Shown one piece after another: positions 1-8,142 of a stretch of 64,000 nucleotides of DNA (its first letter is position 1; the number at the start of each line of letters is the position of its first letter). The translations under genes were made by a program, and so were the position numbers. The notes beneath the pieces are model-generated. The model had not been told where the DNA came from. It was given only the letters and a program-made list of their open reading frames with translations, and made no database searches. Where the stretch lies: the NCBI GenBank assembly GCA_945862315.1, contig CAMAXW010000009.1, positions 1-64,000 on the forward strand, given 5' to 3'. The stretch is from Klebsiella pneumoniae (GTDB lineage Bacteria; Pseudomonadota; Gammaproteobacteria; Ga0077536).

Positions 1-89
1 TGCAAGCCGGGCTGGACGCCTTTGAGCCTAGCTTTGTATTGACGCGCCAGCAGCCGGACGAGCAAATACGAGCCGATATCAGCCCGTGA
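1..89 (+). CDS. VapB-type antitoxin, C-terminal fragment (cut by window edge)
   Basis: The frame open from base 3 to a TGA at 87-89 encodes 28 residues. They contain FEPSFVLTRQQPDEQ and end in RADISP, which resembles the toxin-binding tail of AbrB-fold VapB antitoxins. The N-terminal DNA-binding part lies outside the window. Its stop overlaps the GTG of the following PIN toxin by four bases (GTGA), the usual coupling of antitoxin to toxin. The role (neutralising the adjacent nuclease and repressing the operon) is inferred from family and position. Confidence 0.72.
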   Translation, partial: QAGLDAFEPSFVLTRQQPDEQIRADISP

Positions 90-487
90 TCCTGCTCGAC
101 ACAAACATCTGCATCCACCTCATCAACATGAAGCCCCCTGCGGTGCTGGCGCGTTTTCGGCAATACCGCATGGGCGAGATCGGGTTGTGCAGCGTGGTGG
201 CCGCTGAACTGGCGTTGGGCGTGGCCAAAAGTCAGTCGGCACGCAACCGCCAAGCGCTGGAGATGTTTCTGGCCCCACTGACCATCCTGCCGTTCGATGC
301 CGCCGCGGTGTGGATCTATGGCGACCTGCGTGCCGACCTAGAGCGCCGTGGCACTCCCATTGGCTCGTTTGACACCCTGATTGCCGCTCACGCACTCAGC
401 CAGCAGGCCCTGCTGGTGACCAACAACACCCGCGAGTTCGCCAAGGTGCCCGGCCTCCAACTAGACAACTGGGTTGCTGCCACCTGA
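86..487 (+). CDS. vapC: VapC-family PIN-domain toxin ribonuclease
   Basis: A 133-residue single PIN domain. The acidic metal-binding residues are visible as D5 in LLDTN, E41 in AAELALG and D96 in GSFDTLIAAHAL, with the late TNNTREF motif at 112-118 that is typical of the tRNA- or rRNA-cleaving VapC group. The start is GTG, overlapping the antitoxin stop, which fixes both the start and the pairing. The predicted action is Mg-dependent cleavage of RNA when the antitoxin is degraded. The RNA target cannot be told from sequence. Confidence 0.88.
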   Translation: MILLDTNICIHLINMKPPAVLARFRQYRMGEIGLCSVVAAELALGVAKSQSARNRQALEMFLAPLTILPFDAAAVWIYGDLRADLERRGTPIGSFDTLIAAHALSQQALLVTNNTREFAKVPGLQLDNWVAAT

Positions 488-683
488 CTATCCGTACGGA
501 CTGCGGGGCCAGCATTTGTAGATATTGTCGAAGCAACCGGCCGTCTCGACAGACGCCGCTGAGGTAGGCCTGCGTACCAGCGGGCACATGCTTACCCAGC
601 AGTAATGACGTAAGTCCTAATCCGCAAGCGAGTTCCTGCGCAGCGTCGCGGATCCTCACTCACTCATGCGAAAAGAGCTTTTT

Positions 684-1106
684 TCAGGGGTCTTGCCAAG
701 GGTTGAGCACGACAATGCCCGCCTTGGAGAAATCACGGACATTACGGGTCACCAATTTGCATTCGTGCGCGCGGGCCGTTGCAGCAATGATCGAGTCGAA
801 GGCCGCCATGGATTGACCTTGTGTTTCGGCCTGTACCGTCATGTGCGCCCAGACCTCCGAGACATTTTGGTCAAACGCTAGGATTCGATTTTCGAAACCG
901 ATTTGCAGTTGCTGCAGCCATAGCGTCAGTGCCGATCGCCGTTTGGATTCGGGCAGCCTGGTCACGCCACGTTGCAATTCGCCCCAAGTCATTGCGCTGA
1001 GGCAAAGCTCAGGGGCTTTGCGCGCCTCGAACCATTGGAGGACATGGGTGTCGGGCGTGCTCTTGACCAATTCCGAGAGCACGCAGGTATCCAGCAAATA
1101 CTTCAT
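684..1106 (-). CDS. PIN-domain toxin (VapC-like), second module
   Basis: A 140-residue PIN domain with D6 (LLDTCVL), E43 (TWGELQRG), D104 (AAFDSIIAATA) and the terminal TRNVRDF motif at 120-126, so the active site looks intact. It begins on the base where the upstream Phd-type antitoxin ends (TGATG, one shared base), so the two are translationally coupled. This PIN group is commonly paired with Phd/YefM antitoxins. It is convergent with the first VapC. A short A/T-rich inverted repeat sits at its stop codon but is too weak to call a terminator. Confidence 0.88.
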   Translation of the reverse strand: MKYLLDTCVLSELVKSTPDTHVLQWFEARKAPELCLSAMTWGELQRGVTRLPESKRRSALTLWLQQLQIGFENRILAFDQNVSEVWAHMTVQAETQGQSMAAFDSIIAATARAHECKLVTRNVRDFSKAGIVVLNPWQDP

Positions 1107-1348
1107 CAGACCAGATCTCGAATGGTCTCTGGGGACCGATCAAGCACCAACGGCTCACCTCTTGGGGCATTGAGCAGGCAATCCATCAATCGCGGTGTCT
1201 GGCCGCTTAAAAGGCGGTAATCCTTGGCCGCCAGGATGACAACGGCCTCCTCCCCATGCCGGGTGACCAGTTGTGGGCCTTCTTTGAGCGTGAGATCAAC
1301 CAACTCGCTGAATCGGCTCTTCGCTTCCTGTAGTTGCCAAGTATGCAT
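1106..1348 (-). CDS. Phd/YefM-family antitoxin
   Basis: An 80-residue protein starting MHTWQLQEAKSRFSEL, the classic Phd N-terminus that makes the DNA-binding fold, followed by PQLVTRHGEEAVVILAAKDY. The ATG at 1348 is preferred over the in-frame GTG at 1360 because a GAGGA ribosome-binding site lies between them, and the family normally begins at this tryptophan-containing segment. The C-terminal half (LLNAPRGEPLVLDRS) should bind and inhibit the PIN toxin. A perfect 14-base palindrome just upstream (1367-1380) is a candidate autoregulatory operator. Confidence 0.87.
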   Translation of the reverse strand: MHTWQLQEAKSRFSELVDLTLKEGPQLVTRHGEEAVVILAAKDYRLLSGQTPRLMDCLLNAPRGEPLVLDRSPETIRDLV

Positions 1349-1366
1349 CGCGTTCCTCACGTCTAG

Positions 1367-1380
1367 TCTGACTAGTCAGA
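1367..1380. promoter_or_regulatory. Perfect palindrome before the Phd-type antitoxin
   Basis: TCTGACTAGTCAGA is identical on both strands and lies about 20 bases upstream of the antitoxin ATG. Antitoxins of this family bind short palindromes at their own promoter, so this is a candidate operator. The role is inferred from position. Confidence 0.5.
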
Positions 1381-1816
1381 ATCATCGAGGGGGCGGGCCT
1401 GAATTGTCAATGGGCAGCCTGTCAAATGGCGTCTATGACCCCGAAGCGGCAAATCGAAGCCGGAGTGGCGCTAGACATTCAATCGGTGCGCGTTGCCTGG
1501 GAAAGCTGGCAGATGCAACTGGCCAGTCCAGCGCGCTGGTGATGGTTGGCGCTAGGGTCGGTCCTGGGCGCAGTGGCGCAATGGAGGCATTGCTGCCTAA
1601 GGCTCACGCGCGATGAGCCCTCAGAGTGGCCGCCAGCTTGTATGGGCAGAGTCTGCGGGGCGCTGAGATTAACCTCAACGTGATGCCGAGGGACCGAGAA
1701 ACCAGCCCAACGCCGGGCTCCCGCTGGCGGCAAAATGGTTCCTCAGAGATTTTTGGCAGTTTTGACCCCGGCAAACGGGTTAAAAAAATACCGCCAAGGC
1801 GAACCCGTCTGGCCTG
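1381..1816. other. Gene-free stretch between the toxin-antitoxin module and xerC
   Basis: About 436 bases in which no frame gives a protein I recognise. All open frames are short and lack convincing starts. It begins beyond the antitoxin operator and ends at the xerC stop. The last part includes an A-rich run (AAAAAAA near 1781), which on the minus strand lies downstream of xerC as a T-rich run. It could be decayed DNA from the insertion of the toxin-antitoxin modules, but nothing in it proves that. Confidence 0.45.
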
Positions 1817-2707
1817 TTATTTCTTGTGTCTAGCCCGGGGATGCGCTTGGTCGTACACCTTGGCCAGGTGCTGAAAATCCAGATGGGTGTAAATTTGGGT
1901 GGAACGAATATCGCTGTGGCCCAAGAGTTCTTGCACGGCGCGCAGGTCGCCGGAGGATTCCAACAGGTGGCTGGCAAAAGAGTGCCGCAACATGTGCGGG
2001 TGCAAGCTGGTCTCGAGACCTTGGCGCAGCGCCCAGGTCTTCAGCCGAGTTTGCACTAGCCGCACGCCTAACCGCGTGCCGTGTTGGTTAACGAACAACG
2101 CGGGTTCCTCGCTCGCCACCAACAGTGCGCGATAACTCAGCCAATGGGTGAGCGCCGTCACCGCCTGACGCCCCACCGGCACCAACCGTTCTTTGCGGCC
2201 CTTGCCGAAAACCCGGGCCTCGCGCGCGGTCAGATCCAACGACCCCAGATCCAAACCAACGAGTTCCGAGACCCGCAGCCCACAGGAATACGTCAGCTCC
2301 CACATGGCTAAATCACGACAATCCAGCGCCGTATCTGGGGTGACATCCAGCAGCCGATTGGCCTCGTCGACAGCCAGTAATTTGGGTAGCCGGTGGGGCG
2401 CTTTGGGCGGCCGAATGCCGGTCGCTGGATTACTTTGCGCGCGCCCTTGGAAGATTAGAAATTCGTACAGGCCGCGCACTGCCGAGAGCGTCCGACTGAT
2501 GGAGCGCGCGGCGCGACCCTGGCGATGGAGATGCGCGATAAAGCCCCGCAACACTTGCCCATCCACTTCGAAAACCGGCTCCAGCGTGGCGTAATACTGG
2601 GCGAAAAGCGTGAGATCGCGACGATAAGCCGCCCGTGTGTGGGGAGATGCCTGCGCCAGACTGGCGAGATAGTCAGCGATGACGGTGGGCTGAAAAACAT
2701 TGCCCAT
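1817..2707 (-). CDS. xerC: Tyrosine recombinase XerC
   Basis: A 296-residue recombinase that, with XerD, resolves chromosome dimers at dif. The N-terminal SAM-like domain (about 5-95) is followed by the catalytic domain with R145 (SCGLRVSEL), K169 (FGKGRKERL), H238 and R241 (HPHMLRHSF), H264 (LGHSDI) and the nucleophile Y273 (QIYTHLD). All catalytic residues are present. The ATG at 2707 lies four bases after the DUF484 stop. An in-frame extension upstream covers that gene and does not look like protein. The order dapF-DUF484-xerC is standard in gammaproteobacteria. Confidence 0.95.
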   Translation of the reverse strand: MGNVFQPTVIADYLASLAQASPHTRAAYRRDLTLFAQYYATLEPVFEVDGQVLRGFIAHLHRQGRAARSISRTLSAVRGLYEFLIFQGRAQSNPATGIRPPKAPHRLPKLLAVDEANRLLDVTPDTALDCRDLAMWELTYSCGLRVSELVGLDLGSLDLTAREARVFGKGRKERLVPVGRQAVTALTHWLSYRALLVASEEPALFVNQHGTRLGVRLVQTRLKTWALRQGLETSLHPHMLRHSFASHLLESSGDLRAVQELLGHSDIRSTQIYTHLDFQHLAKVYDQAHPRARHKK

Positions 2708-2711
2708 GCGC

Positions 2712-3434
2712 TTACAGCACGCCCGGCCGGCCGCCTGTTTCTGCCACCCAGGGACGGATTGCCAACAACACCACATCGCGCAGAAAAGACAGTAATTCGG
2801 TCCCCATGGCGGGCTCGAAGCGGGCCGGATTTTGGCTGCTGACCACCAATAGGCCATCCCAGCCGTGGCCCAAGAGCGGCAACACCACGTGCGAACCACT
2901 AAAACCCTCGGTGCCAAACAGCGCCTCGCGTTGGATTTCCGTCAGGCGACCGCACTGCGGATCGGCGCGGGTCAATAGCTTGGCGAAGGCGGCGCGGCGC
3001 GGCGACGCGGCACCGACAAACTCTCGGGCCGCAGCGCCCGGCCGCGCACCGGGGCTGGCAAACAGCAGCCCAGTCACGCGGTCGGCCTGAAACTCTGTTG
3101 CCAAGCGCCGTGCTAGCAGGTCAAAGACTCCCTGCGGACTGGCGGCGTCCAAGAGCTCCAGCACCAGCCGATGAACCCGCACTGCGAGCGCCTCGTGGTG
3201 CTGCGCCAAAGCCACCAAGGCCTCAAAACTACCCCGCAGCCGCTCGTGCTCCGCGCGCAAGCCAGCCAGCTGGCGTTCCGCCAAAGACACGACCGAGCCG
3301 GCGGCGAGGGGCACTTCCAAGCGGGCTAATAAATCGGGGTGCTGGGCAAAAAAAGCGGGATGATCCTGCAGATAAGCGGCGACCGCAGCCGCGCTGGCGG
3401 CATCCTCGGGATCCATTTCCACGCGTAAATTCAT
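2712..3434 (-). CDS. DUF484 family protein (YigA-like)
   Basis: 240 residues. The N-terminus (VAAYLQDHPAFFAQHPDLLARL) is the hallmark of DUF484. A short helical, probably coiled segment rich in L, R and E follows at about 50-95, then a GAF-like domain from about 100 to the end. The start codon overlaps the dapF stop by four bases (ATGA), and xerC follows after four bases. No enzymatic function is established for the family. Its conserved place between dapF and xerC suggests a housekeeping role, but I cannot say which. Confidence 0.85.
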   Translation of the reverse strand: MNLRVEMDPEDAASAAAVAAYLQDHPAFFAQHPDLLARLEVPLAAGSVVSLAERQLAGLRAEHERLRGSFEALVALAQHHEALAVRVHRLVLELLDAASPQGVFDLLARRLATEFQADRVTGLLFASPGARPGAAAREFVGAASPRRAAFAKLLTRADPQCGRLTEIQREALFGTEGFSGSHVVLPLLGHGWDGLLVVSSQNPARFEPAMGTELLSFLRDVVLLAIRPWVAETGGRPGVL

Positions 3435-4261
3435 AGTTCAATACTACCTTCAAACACACATTGCGCCGGACCGGTCATCCACAGCCGATGGCCCGGCCCC
3501 GGCCACTCGATGGCCAAAGTGCCACCCGCCAGCGACACCTCAACCTGCTGCGCCAGCTCGCCCCAGAGGATGCCCACGGCCACCGCAGCGCAGGCGCCGG
3601 TGCCACAGGCCGGGGTTTCGCCGGCACCGCGCTCAAATACCCGCAACCGTATATGGGCCGCGTCTAGCACCTGCATAAAACCCACGTTGACCCGCTCGGG
3701 AAATGAGGGATGGGCTTGCAGGGCCGCGCCGAGTTCGGCCACCGGCGCGGTTGCAAGATTGGCGACCGCAAACACCGCGTGCGGGTTCCCCATGGAGACT
3801 GCGCCAAAAGTTAAGGTCTGGGTGCCAAATTCCAGCGGATAACGCAGCGACTGCGTGGGCACGCGCAGCGGCAAAGCGGCGGGTTCGAAGCAGGGCTCGC
3901 CCATATCCACCCGCACCATCCCCGCCGCGTCCAGCTGCAGTTGATAGACCTGCCCGCCAATTTCTACGCCCATCGCACCCTGGCGGTTGGGGGTGTGCCG
4001 CGCCAGATAGCGCGCCACGCAGCGCACCCCATTGCCGCAGTGTTGCGCCGCACTGCCATCGGCGTTGAACACTCGATAGCGCACGCTGGCGGTGGGCAGC
4101 GAGGGGGGATCAATGAGCAGGATTTGGTCACAACCCACGCCGTAGCGACGGTCAGCCAGCCGCTGCAGTTGCGCTGGGGAGAGCTCTAGGGGCGCGGCGC
4201 GCGCGTCCAGCAATACAAAATCATTGCCCAGTCCCTGCATTTTTGAAAAGCGAATTTGCAT
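3431..4261 (-). CDS. dapF: Diaminopimelate epimerase
   Basis: Converts LL-diaminopimelate to meso-diaminopimelate, the precursor of lysine and of the peptidoglycan cross-link residue. A 276-residue protein with the N-terminal signature FSKMQGLGNDFV and the two catalytic cysteines: one in HCGNGVRC (about residue 75) and one in TPACGTGACA (about 219). The start at 4261 (MQIRFSKM) matches the family. The in-frame codons upstream (MGAKG) are not typical. lysA, often the upstream partner, is absent, and nagZ is the neighbour instead. Confidence 0.95.
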   Translation of the reverse strand: MQIRFSKMQGLGNDFVLLDARAAPLELSPAQLQRLADRRYGVGCDQILLIDPPSLPTASVRYRVFNADGSAAQHCGNGVRCVARYLARHTPNRQGAMGVEIGGQVYQLQLDAAGMVRVDMGEPCFEPAALPLRVPTQSLRYPLEFGTQTLTFGAVSMGNPHAVFAVANLATAPVAELGAALQAHPSFPERVNVGFMQVLDAAHIRLRVFERGAGETPACGTGACAAVAVGILWGELAQQVEVSLAGGTLAIEWPGPGHRLWMTGPAQCVFEGSIEL

Positions 4262-4331
4262 GCCTTTAGCGCCCAAAAACCCCGTGGGGTGCAGCTGGAT
4301 GGTACTAAAGCGGGCGGCAAAAATCCCGGCC

Positions 4332-5408
4332 TTAAGCCGGTGCGTCGTCGCCCAACGCCAGGGAGGGCGCCACCAGCATGGCGGCTAACTGCGCCCGAAT
4401 TTGCGCGCGGCGCGGCGACGCCATGAGTGGCGCTTCCGCCAAACCGGGCCGGCCGTGCATCCGCATCATGCGCACTAGCGACACCGGCGCCACCGGCATC
4501 TGCAACTGATCGAGCACCTGTTCCACGGCCGGGCGGTCATTGCACAACAAACCCATATCGCAGCCCGCAGCCAGCGCCAGACGCGCGCGCGCCACCGGCC
4601 CGTGGTTCTGCGCCGCCCCCGACATCGACAAGTCATCGCTGAAAATCATGCCCTGAAAACCCAACTCGCCGCGTAGCACTTGCTGTAACCACCGAGCGGA
4701 ATAGCCCACGGCTACCTCGTCTACCGCCGGGAATAAAATATGCGCCGGCATGATGGCCTCGATGCCAGCGGCGCACAGGAGGCGAAAAGGCAGCAGGTCG
4801 CGCTGCCTCACTTCGGCCAGATCACGACCATCAATGGGTAGCTCGTGATGAGAGTCGGCGGTGACTGTGCCGTGACCCGGAAAGTGTTTGCCCACCGCCG
4901 CCATGCCGGCCGCGTGCATGCCGCGCACCAAAGCCTGCGCCAAGCGCGCCACCACGCTGGGATCGGCGTGGAAGGCACGCTCACGAATAACCCGAGAACT
5001 GGGCGTGTAGAGATCCAGCACCGGCGCGAAACTAAAATCCACTCCCACCGCGCGCAGTTCCGCGGCCAGCAACCAGCCCACATCGACCGCCAGCGCCAGC
5101 GCGGAGGCGGGCTCACGATCGTAGAGCGCGCCCAAAGTTGCCATGGCTGGGAGGTCGGTAAAACCTTCGCGGAAGCGCTGCACGCGACCGCCTTCATGAT
5201 CCACAGCAACCAGTAGCGCGGGGCTGCGTAGGGCATGGATGTCAGCAGTGAGGGTAGCGAGTTGGCTGCGCGAAACAAAATTACGAGAGAACAAAATGAC
5301 GCCGCCCACCAAGGGGTGGACGAGTATTTCGCGTTCCGTCGCGTCGAGAGCGACGCCGGCCAAGTCCACCATCAAGGGGCCTAAACTCATTGTCATAGCG
5401 GCGCTCAC
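4332..5408 (-). CDS. nagZ: Beta-N-acetylhexosaminidase NagZ
   Basis: Cytoplasmic glycosidase of family GH3 that removes GlcNAc from anhydromuropeptides during peptidoglycan recycling. The 358-residue protein carries VDHEGGRVQRF (about 69-79), KHFPGHG (174-180), the flexible-loop Asp-Ser-His at 185-187 (acid/base) and the nucleophile motif SDDLSM (about 257-262). The GTG at 5408 overlaps the stop of the upstream permease (GTGA), so translation is probably coupled. ATGs at 5396 and 5390 are alternative starts. Coupling to a peptide permease suggests that the importer carries muropeptides. Confidence 0.93.
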   Translation of the reverse strand: MSAAMTMSLGPLMVDLAGVALDATEREILVHPLVGGVILFSRNFVSRSQLATLTADIHALRSPALLVAVDHEGGRVQRFREGFTDLPAMATLGALYDREPASALALAVDVGWLLAAELRAVGVDFSFAPVLDLYTPSSRVIRERAFHADPSVVARLAQALVRGMHAAGMAAVGKHFPGHGTVTADSHHELPIDGRDLAEVRQRDLLPFRLLCAAGIEAIMPAHILFPAVDEVAVGYSARWLQQVLRGELGFQGMIFSDDLSMSGAAQNHGPVARARLALAAGCDMGLLCNDRPAVEQVLDQLQMPVAPVSLVRMMRMHGRPGLAEAPLMASPRRAQIRAQLAAMLVAPSLALGDDAPA

Positions 5409-6202
5409 CGCCGTAACTGCCAGGCATCGCGCAGACGATCACCCAACACATTGGCGCTGATAGCCAGTGACATCAGAGCCAAACACGGCCCGACCAACAT
5501 GTAGGGCGCAACCACCATGAATTGCGTGGCTTGGCGAATCATCCCGCCCCACGAGGCGAGCGGTGGCTGCGCGCCCAAGCCCAAAAACGACAACCCGGCC
5601 TCGGCCACCACCGCGGAGGCCAACACGAAACTCGCTTCCACCAGCAGCGGCGCGGCAATTAAGGCCAGTAAGTGACGGGTCACGAGGTAACCGCGACGGC
5701 TACCCAATGCCCGTGCCGCCAGCACGTGATCGCGCGCCATCACCGCCAGCGTTTGGGCGCGGGCCAGTCGCGCAAAGCCCACCCAACTCACGCAGCACAG
5801 GGCCACAATCACGTTATCCAGACCCGGGCCTAAGACCCCCGCCAGCGCAATGGCCAGCAAGATGCCGGGGAAGGCCATAAAAATATCGATCACGCGCGCG
5901 CCTAGCAGGTCGGTCACGCCACCCGCCATCCCGCACGTCACGCCAACACTCACCCCTACCACCAAGGACAAGGTCATCACCGCCACCCCCACGCCACAGG
6001 ACACCCGCGCACCGTCGATAAGGCGCGCGGCGATGGAACGCCCGAGGTCGTCGGTGCCCAGCCAATGGTTGGCGTCGGGCGGGGCAAACAAGGCGGTGAG
6101 ATCCAACGCATTCGGCGACAGCGGCAGCATTGGCGCAAGCAGCGCGCAGCTCAGCCAGCCCAGCAGAATGAACGCACACACGGCCGTGGTAAGCCGGCTC
6201 AC
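5405..6202 (-). CDS. Peptide-type ABC transporter permease (DppC/OppC family)
   Basis: 265 residues with an N-terminal membrane helix, the motif HWLGTDDLGRS (about 46-56) that marks DppC/OppC/NikC permeases, several further helices, and an EAA-type loop (ARALGSRRGYLVTRHLL, about 165-181) that would contact an ATPase. It begins with GTG overlapping the stop of the partner permease, and its own stop overlaps nagZ. Expected to form the second half of an inner-membrane channel for peptides. No ATPase gene is next to it. Confidence 0.88.
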   Translation of the reverse strand: MSRLTTAVCAFILLGWLSCALLAPMLPLSPNALDLTALFAPPDANHWLGTDDLGRSIAARLIDGARVSCGVGVAVMTLSLVVGVSVGVTCGMAGGVTDLLGARVIDIFMAFPGILLAIALAGVLGPGLDNVIVALCCVSWVGFARLARAQTLAVMARDHVLAARALGSRRGYLVTRHLLALIAAPLLVEASFVLASAVVAEAGLSFLGLGAQPPLASWGGMIRQATQFMVVAPYMLVGPCLALMSLAISANVLGDRLRDAWQLRR

Positions 6203-7119
6203 AGTGCCTTCACCCGTGGGTCTAGACAGCCGTAGAGCAAGTCGGTCAACAAGTTGAGAACAACGTAGCCCAGACTCACGGTTAACACGCAGCCCTGCAC
6301 CAGCGGATAATCCCGACGCTGGATGGCCTCGATGGTGAGCTGGCCTAGCCCCGGCCAGCCAAAGACCATTTCTGTGATCACAGCACCCCCCAGTAACGCG
6401 CCTAACTGCAAACCCACCACCGTCAGCACGGGCAGGGCGGCGTTACGCAGCGCATGCCGCCACAGCACCCGTGATTCCCCCAAACCACGGGCGCGGGCAG
6501 CCAAAATATAAGGCTCGCCCAGCACCTCGCACACCGCCGCGCGCACCATGCGCGTCAAGAGCGCGGCGAGCGCCAAACCCAAGGTCAACGCTGGCAACAC
6601 CAACGCCGCCGGCGTGTCGCCACCGGCCACCGGCAGCCAACCCAAGCGCACCGCAAAGATCATCATCAACACCGGCCCTAGGACAAAACTGGGCAGCGCC
6701 ATGCCCATGACCGCCAACGTGCTGGTGAGTAAATCCCACCCGGTGCCGACGCGCAGCGCGCTATACAGCCCCAAGGGTAGCGCTAGGCACAACGCCACAC
6801 TCATCGCCGCCACCGCTAACACCAGCGTTTGCGGGAGCCGTTCGGCAATCAGCATCGCCACCGGGCGCTGGCTGCCGAGCGAGCGGCCCAGATCGCCCGT
6901 GGCCAAGCCACTCACAAAACGCCACCACTGTGCCGGCAGCGGTGCGTCCAAACCCAAGGCCGTGCGCAGCGCCTCACGATCAACGCTAGCTGCACTCTCG
7001 CCCAACAGCGCTTCCACCGGATCGCCGGGGGTGAGATGGATAAGCGCAAACACCAGCGAGGCCACGCCCAGCGCGACCACCAGCGCCAGCCCCAGTCGCG
7101 AGACCAGACGCAGCAACAT
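6199..7119 (-). CDS. Peptide-type ABC transporter permease (DppB/OppB family)
   Basis: 306 residues. N-terminal helix, then LTPGDPVEALLGESA (about 29-43), the DppB/OppB signature, and five further hydrophobic segments. The EAA-type loop ILAARARGLGESRVLWRHAL is at about 200-219. It is the first gene of the permease-permease-nagZ run on the minus strand. The region upstream is shared with a divergent plus-strand gene. The substrate is not encoded in these motifs. Peptides, nickel and muropeptides are all handled by this family, and the neighbours favour muropeptides. Confidence 0.88.
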   Translation of the reverse strand: MLLRLVSRLGLALVVALGVASLVFALIHLTPGDPVEALLGESAASVDREALRTALGLDAPLPAQWWRFVSGLATGDLGRSLGSQRPVAMLIAERLPQTLVLAVAAMSVALCLALPLGLYSALRVGTGWDLLTSTLAVMGMALPSFVLGPVLMMIFAVRLGWLPVAGGDTPAALVLPALTLGLALAALLTRMVRAAVCEVLGEPYILAARARGLGESRVLWRHALRNAALPVLTVVGLQLGALLGGAVITEMVFGWPGLGQLTIEAIQRRDYPLVQGCVLTVSLGYVVLNLLTDLLYGCLDPRVKAL

Positions 7120-7276
7120 CAGCGGGCGAAGCGGGGCTTACAGCACATCGCGGCACCATAGCCCAACATGGCGCGCACGCAAACCGTGAGGCCGCCAAAC
7201 GCTGTGCTACATTGCCTACCATCCCGGGGCAACGCCGTTGCCGCTAACGACCGCTGACACGTTTTCATCACCACCT

Positions 7277-7771
7277 ATGACGCGCTATTCCTTCAACGAC
7301 AGCCCCGTGCCCACCGAAAATCGGGCCGAGAATTTCACGCACCTGTGGCAAATGGTGGTGCGGGGATTCGGCTTTGTCTTGATGCTGGTCGGCCTGTGGA
7401 TCGCCTTGGCGGTGATGCTGGAGGCGTGGTCGCTGTATCGCACGCCCGCAGGTATTGAGCGCATGGCTAAAGCCATCGAGCGCGGCTCTAATCTGGATCA
7501 ATCGCTGGCGCGCGCCAGCCGCAACGCGAGCGTCCCTGACGAGGCGGCCAACCCCACCGCAACGGCCAACCAGGCTGCGGATACCGACTCCGTGCTGGGC
7601 TTTCGGCTGTCCTACTTTGTGGCGTGGATTATCGTCATTTTGCTTTTGATGCTGATTGGCCGCCTCGCGATCGCGGCGGTCAAAACGGGTGGTGAGCTTG
7701 TGTTGTTCGACCGTCACGTGCAGCAACTCGCACGGGAAATCGTGCGTGAGAACGCCAAAACTCGCGCCTAG
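7277..7771 (+). CDS. Unknown two-helix membrane protein
   Basis: Not recognised. About 164 residues with two clear hydrophobic segments: roughly 30-53 (GFGFVLMLVGLWIALAVMLE) and 111-134 (YFVAWIIVILLLMLIGRLAI). Between them lies a polar, alanine-rich loop of about 55 residues, and the tail is basic. It stands alone on the plus strand, divergent from the peptide permeases. The ATG at 7277 lacks a clear ribosome-binding site. A TTG at 7238, eight bases after GGGGC, would add 13 residues and is an alternative. A gene is likely because the helices are well formed and codon use resembles the neighbours. Confidence 0.7.
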   Translation: MTRYSFNDSPVPTENRAENFTHLWQMVVRGFGFVLMLVGLWIALAVMLEAWSLYRTPAGIERMAKAIERGSNLDQSLARASRNASVPDEAANPTATANQAADTDSVLGFRLSYFVAWIIVILLLMLIGRLAIAAVKTGGELVLFDRHVQQLAREIVRENAKTRA

Positions 7772-8142
7772 CGGACAGACAACCACCGCCCGCTGACGCG
7801 GGCCGCTCACAAGGCCCCACCGAGGCCACCCAACCCTGTTCGTTAACCCTGCTGAAACCGCTTTCGCTCGCCCAATATTTTTTTGGGGGTGCCACGGTGC
7901 GGAAGTGGTGGGGCCTTGGTCCGCGCTAGTGCCTGATTAACGGCGCGTACTGGCCTTTGCTGGTGTGGCCATCGCGAGGGCATTCGTGAATAAAAGTCCG
8001 GCCGGTTCGTGCCGGCTTAATCGCAGGATTAAGCAATAAAAGCCACGAAGATGCGGCCAGCGATCACTTCTGAAACTCGCAGCGCTGGCGGCTAGCACTG
8101 AGCTTGCAGCCCACACCGCACGGTCGCTCTAAACCTTGCGAC
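7772..8142. other. Intergenic stretch with inverted repeats
   Basis: 371 bases between the two-helix protein and the end of the YkuD gene, with no supported gene. It holds a small hairpin at 7789-7802 (CCCGC, loop TGAC, GCGGG), a T-rich run near 7879-7886 and a stronger inverted repeat at 8015-8034. It may end transcripts arriving from both sides. Confidence 0.5.
8015..8034. repeat. Perfect 8-base inverted repeat with 4-base loop
   Basis: GCTTAATC, loop GCAG, GATTAAGC. It is followed on the plus strand by AATAAAAG, with no true T run. It sits between converging genes and may be a weak bidirectional terminator. A protein-binding palindrome is the alternative. Confidence 0.5.

Noticed and set aside
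1381-1816. Possible remnant of an insertion sequence
   Set aside because: The stretch reads like non-coding or decayed DNA, but I found no terminal inverted repeats, target duplication or recognisable transposase piece.
4262-4331. lysA or lptM upstream of dapF
   Set aside because: The 70-base gap holds no gene, and nagZ occupies the next position. The usual partners must be elsewhere.
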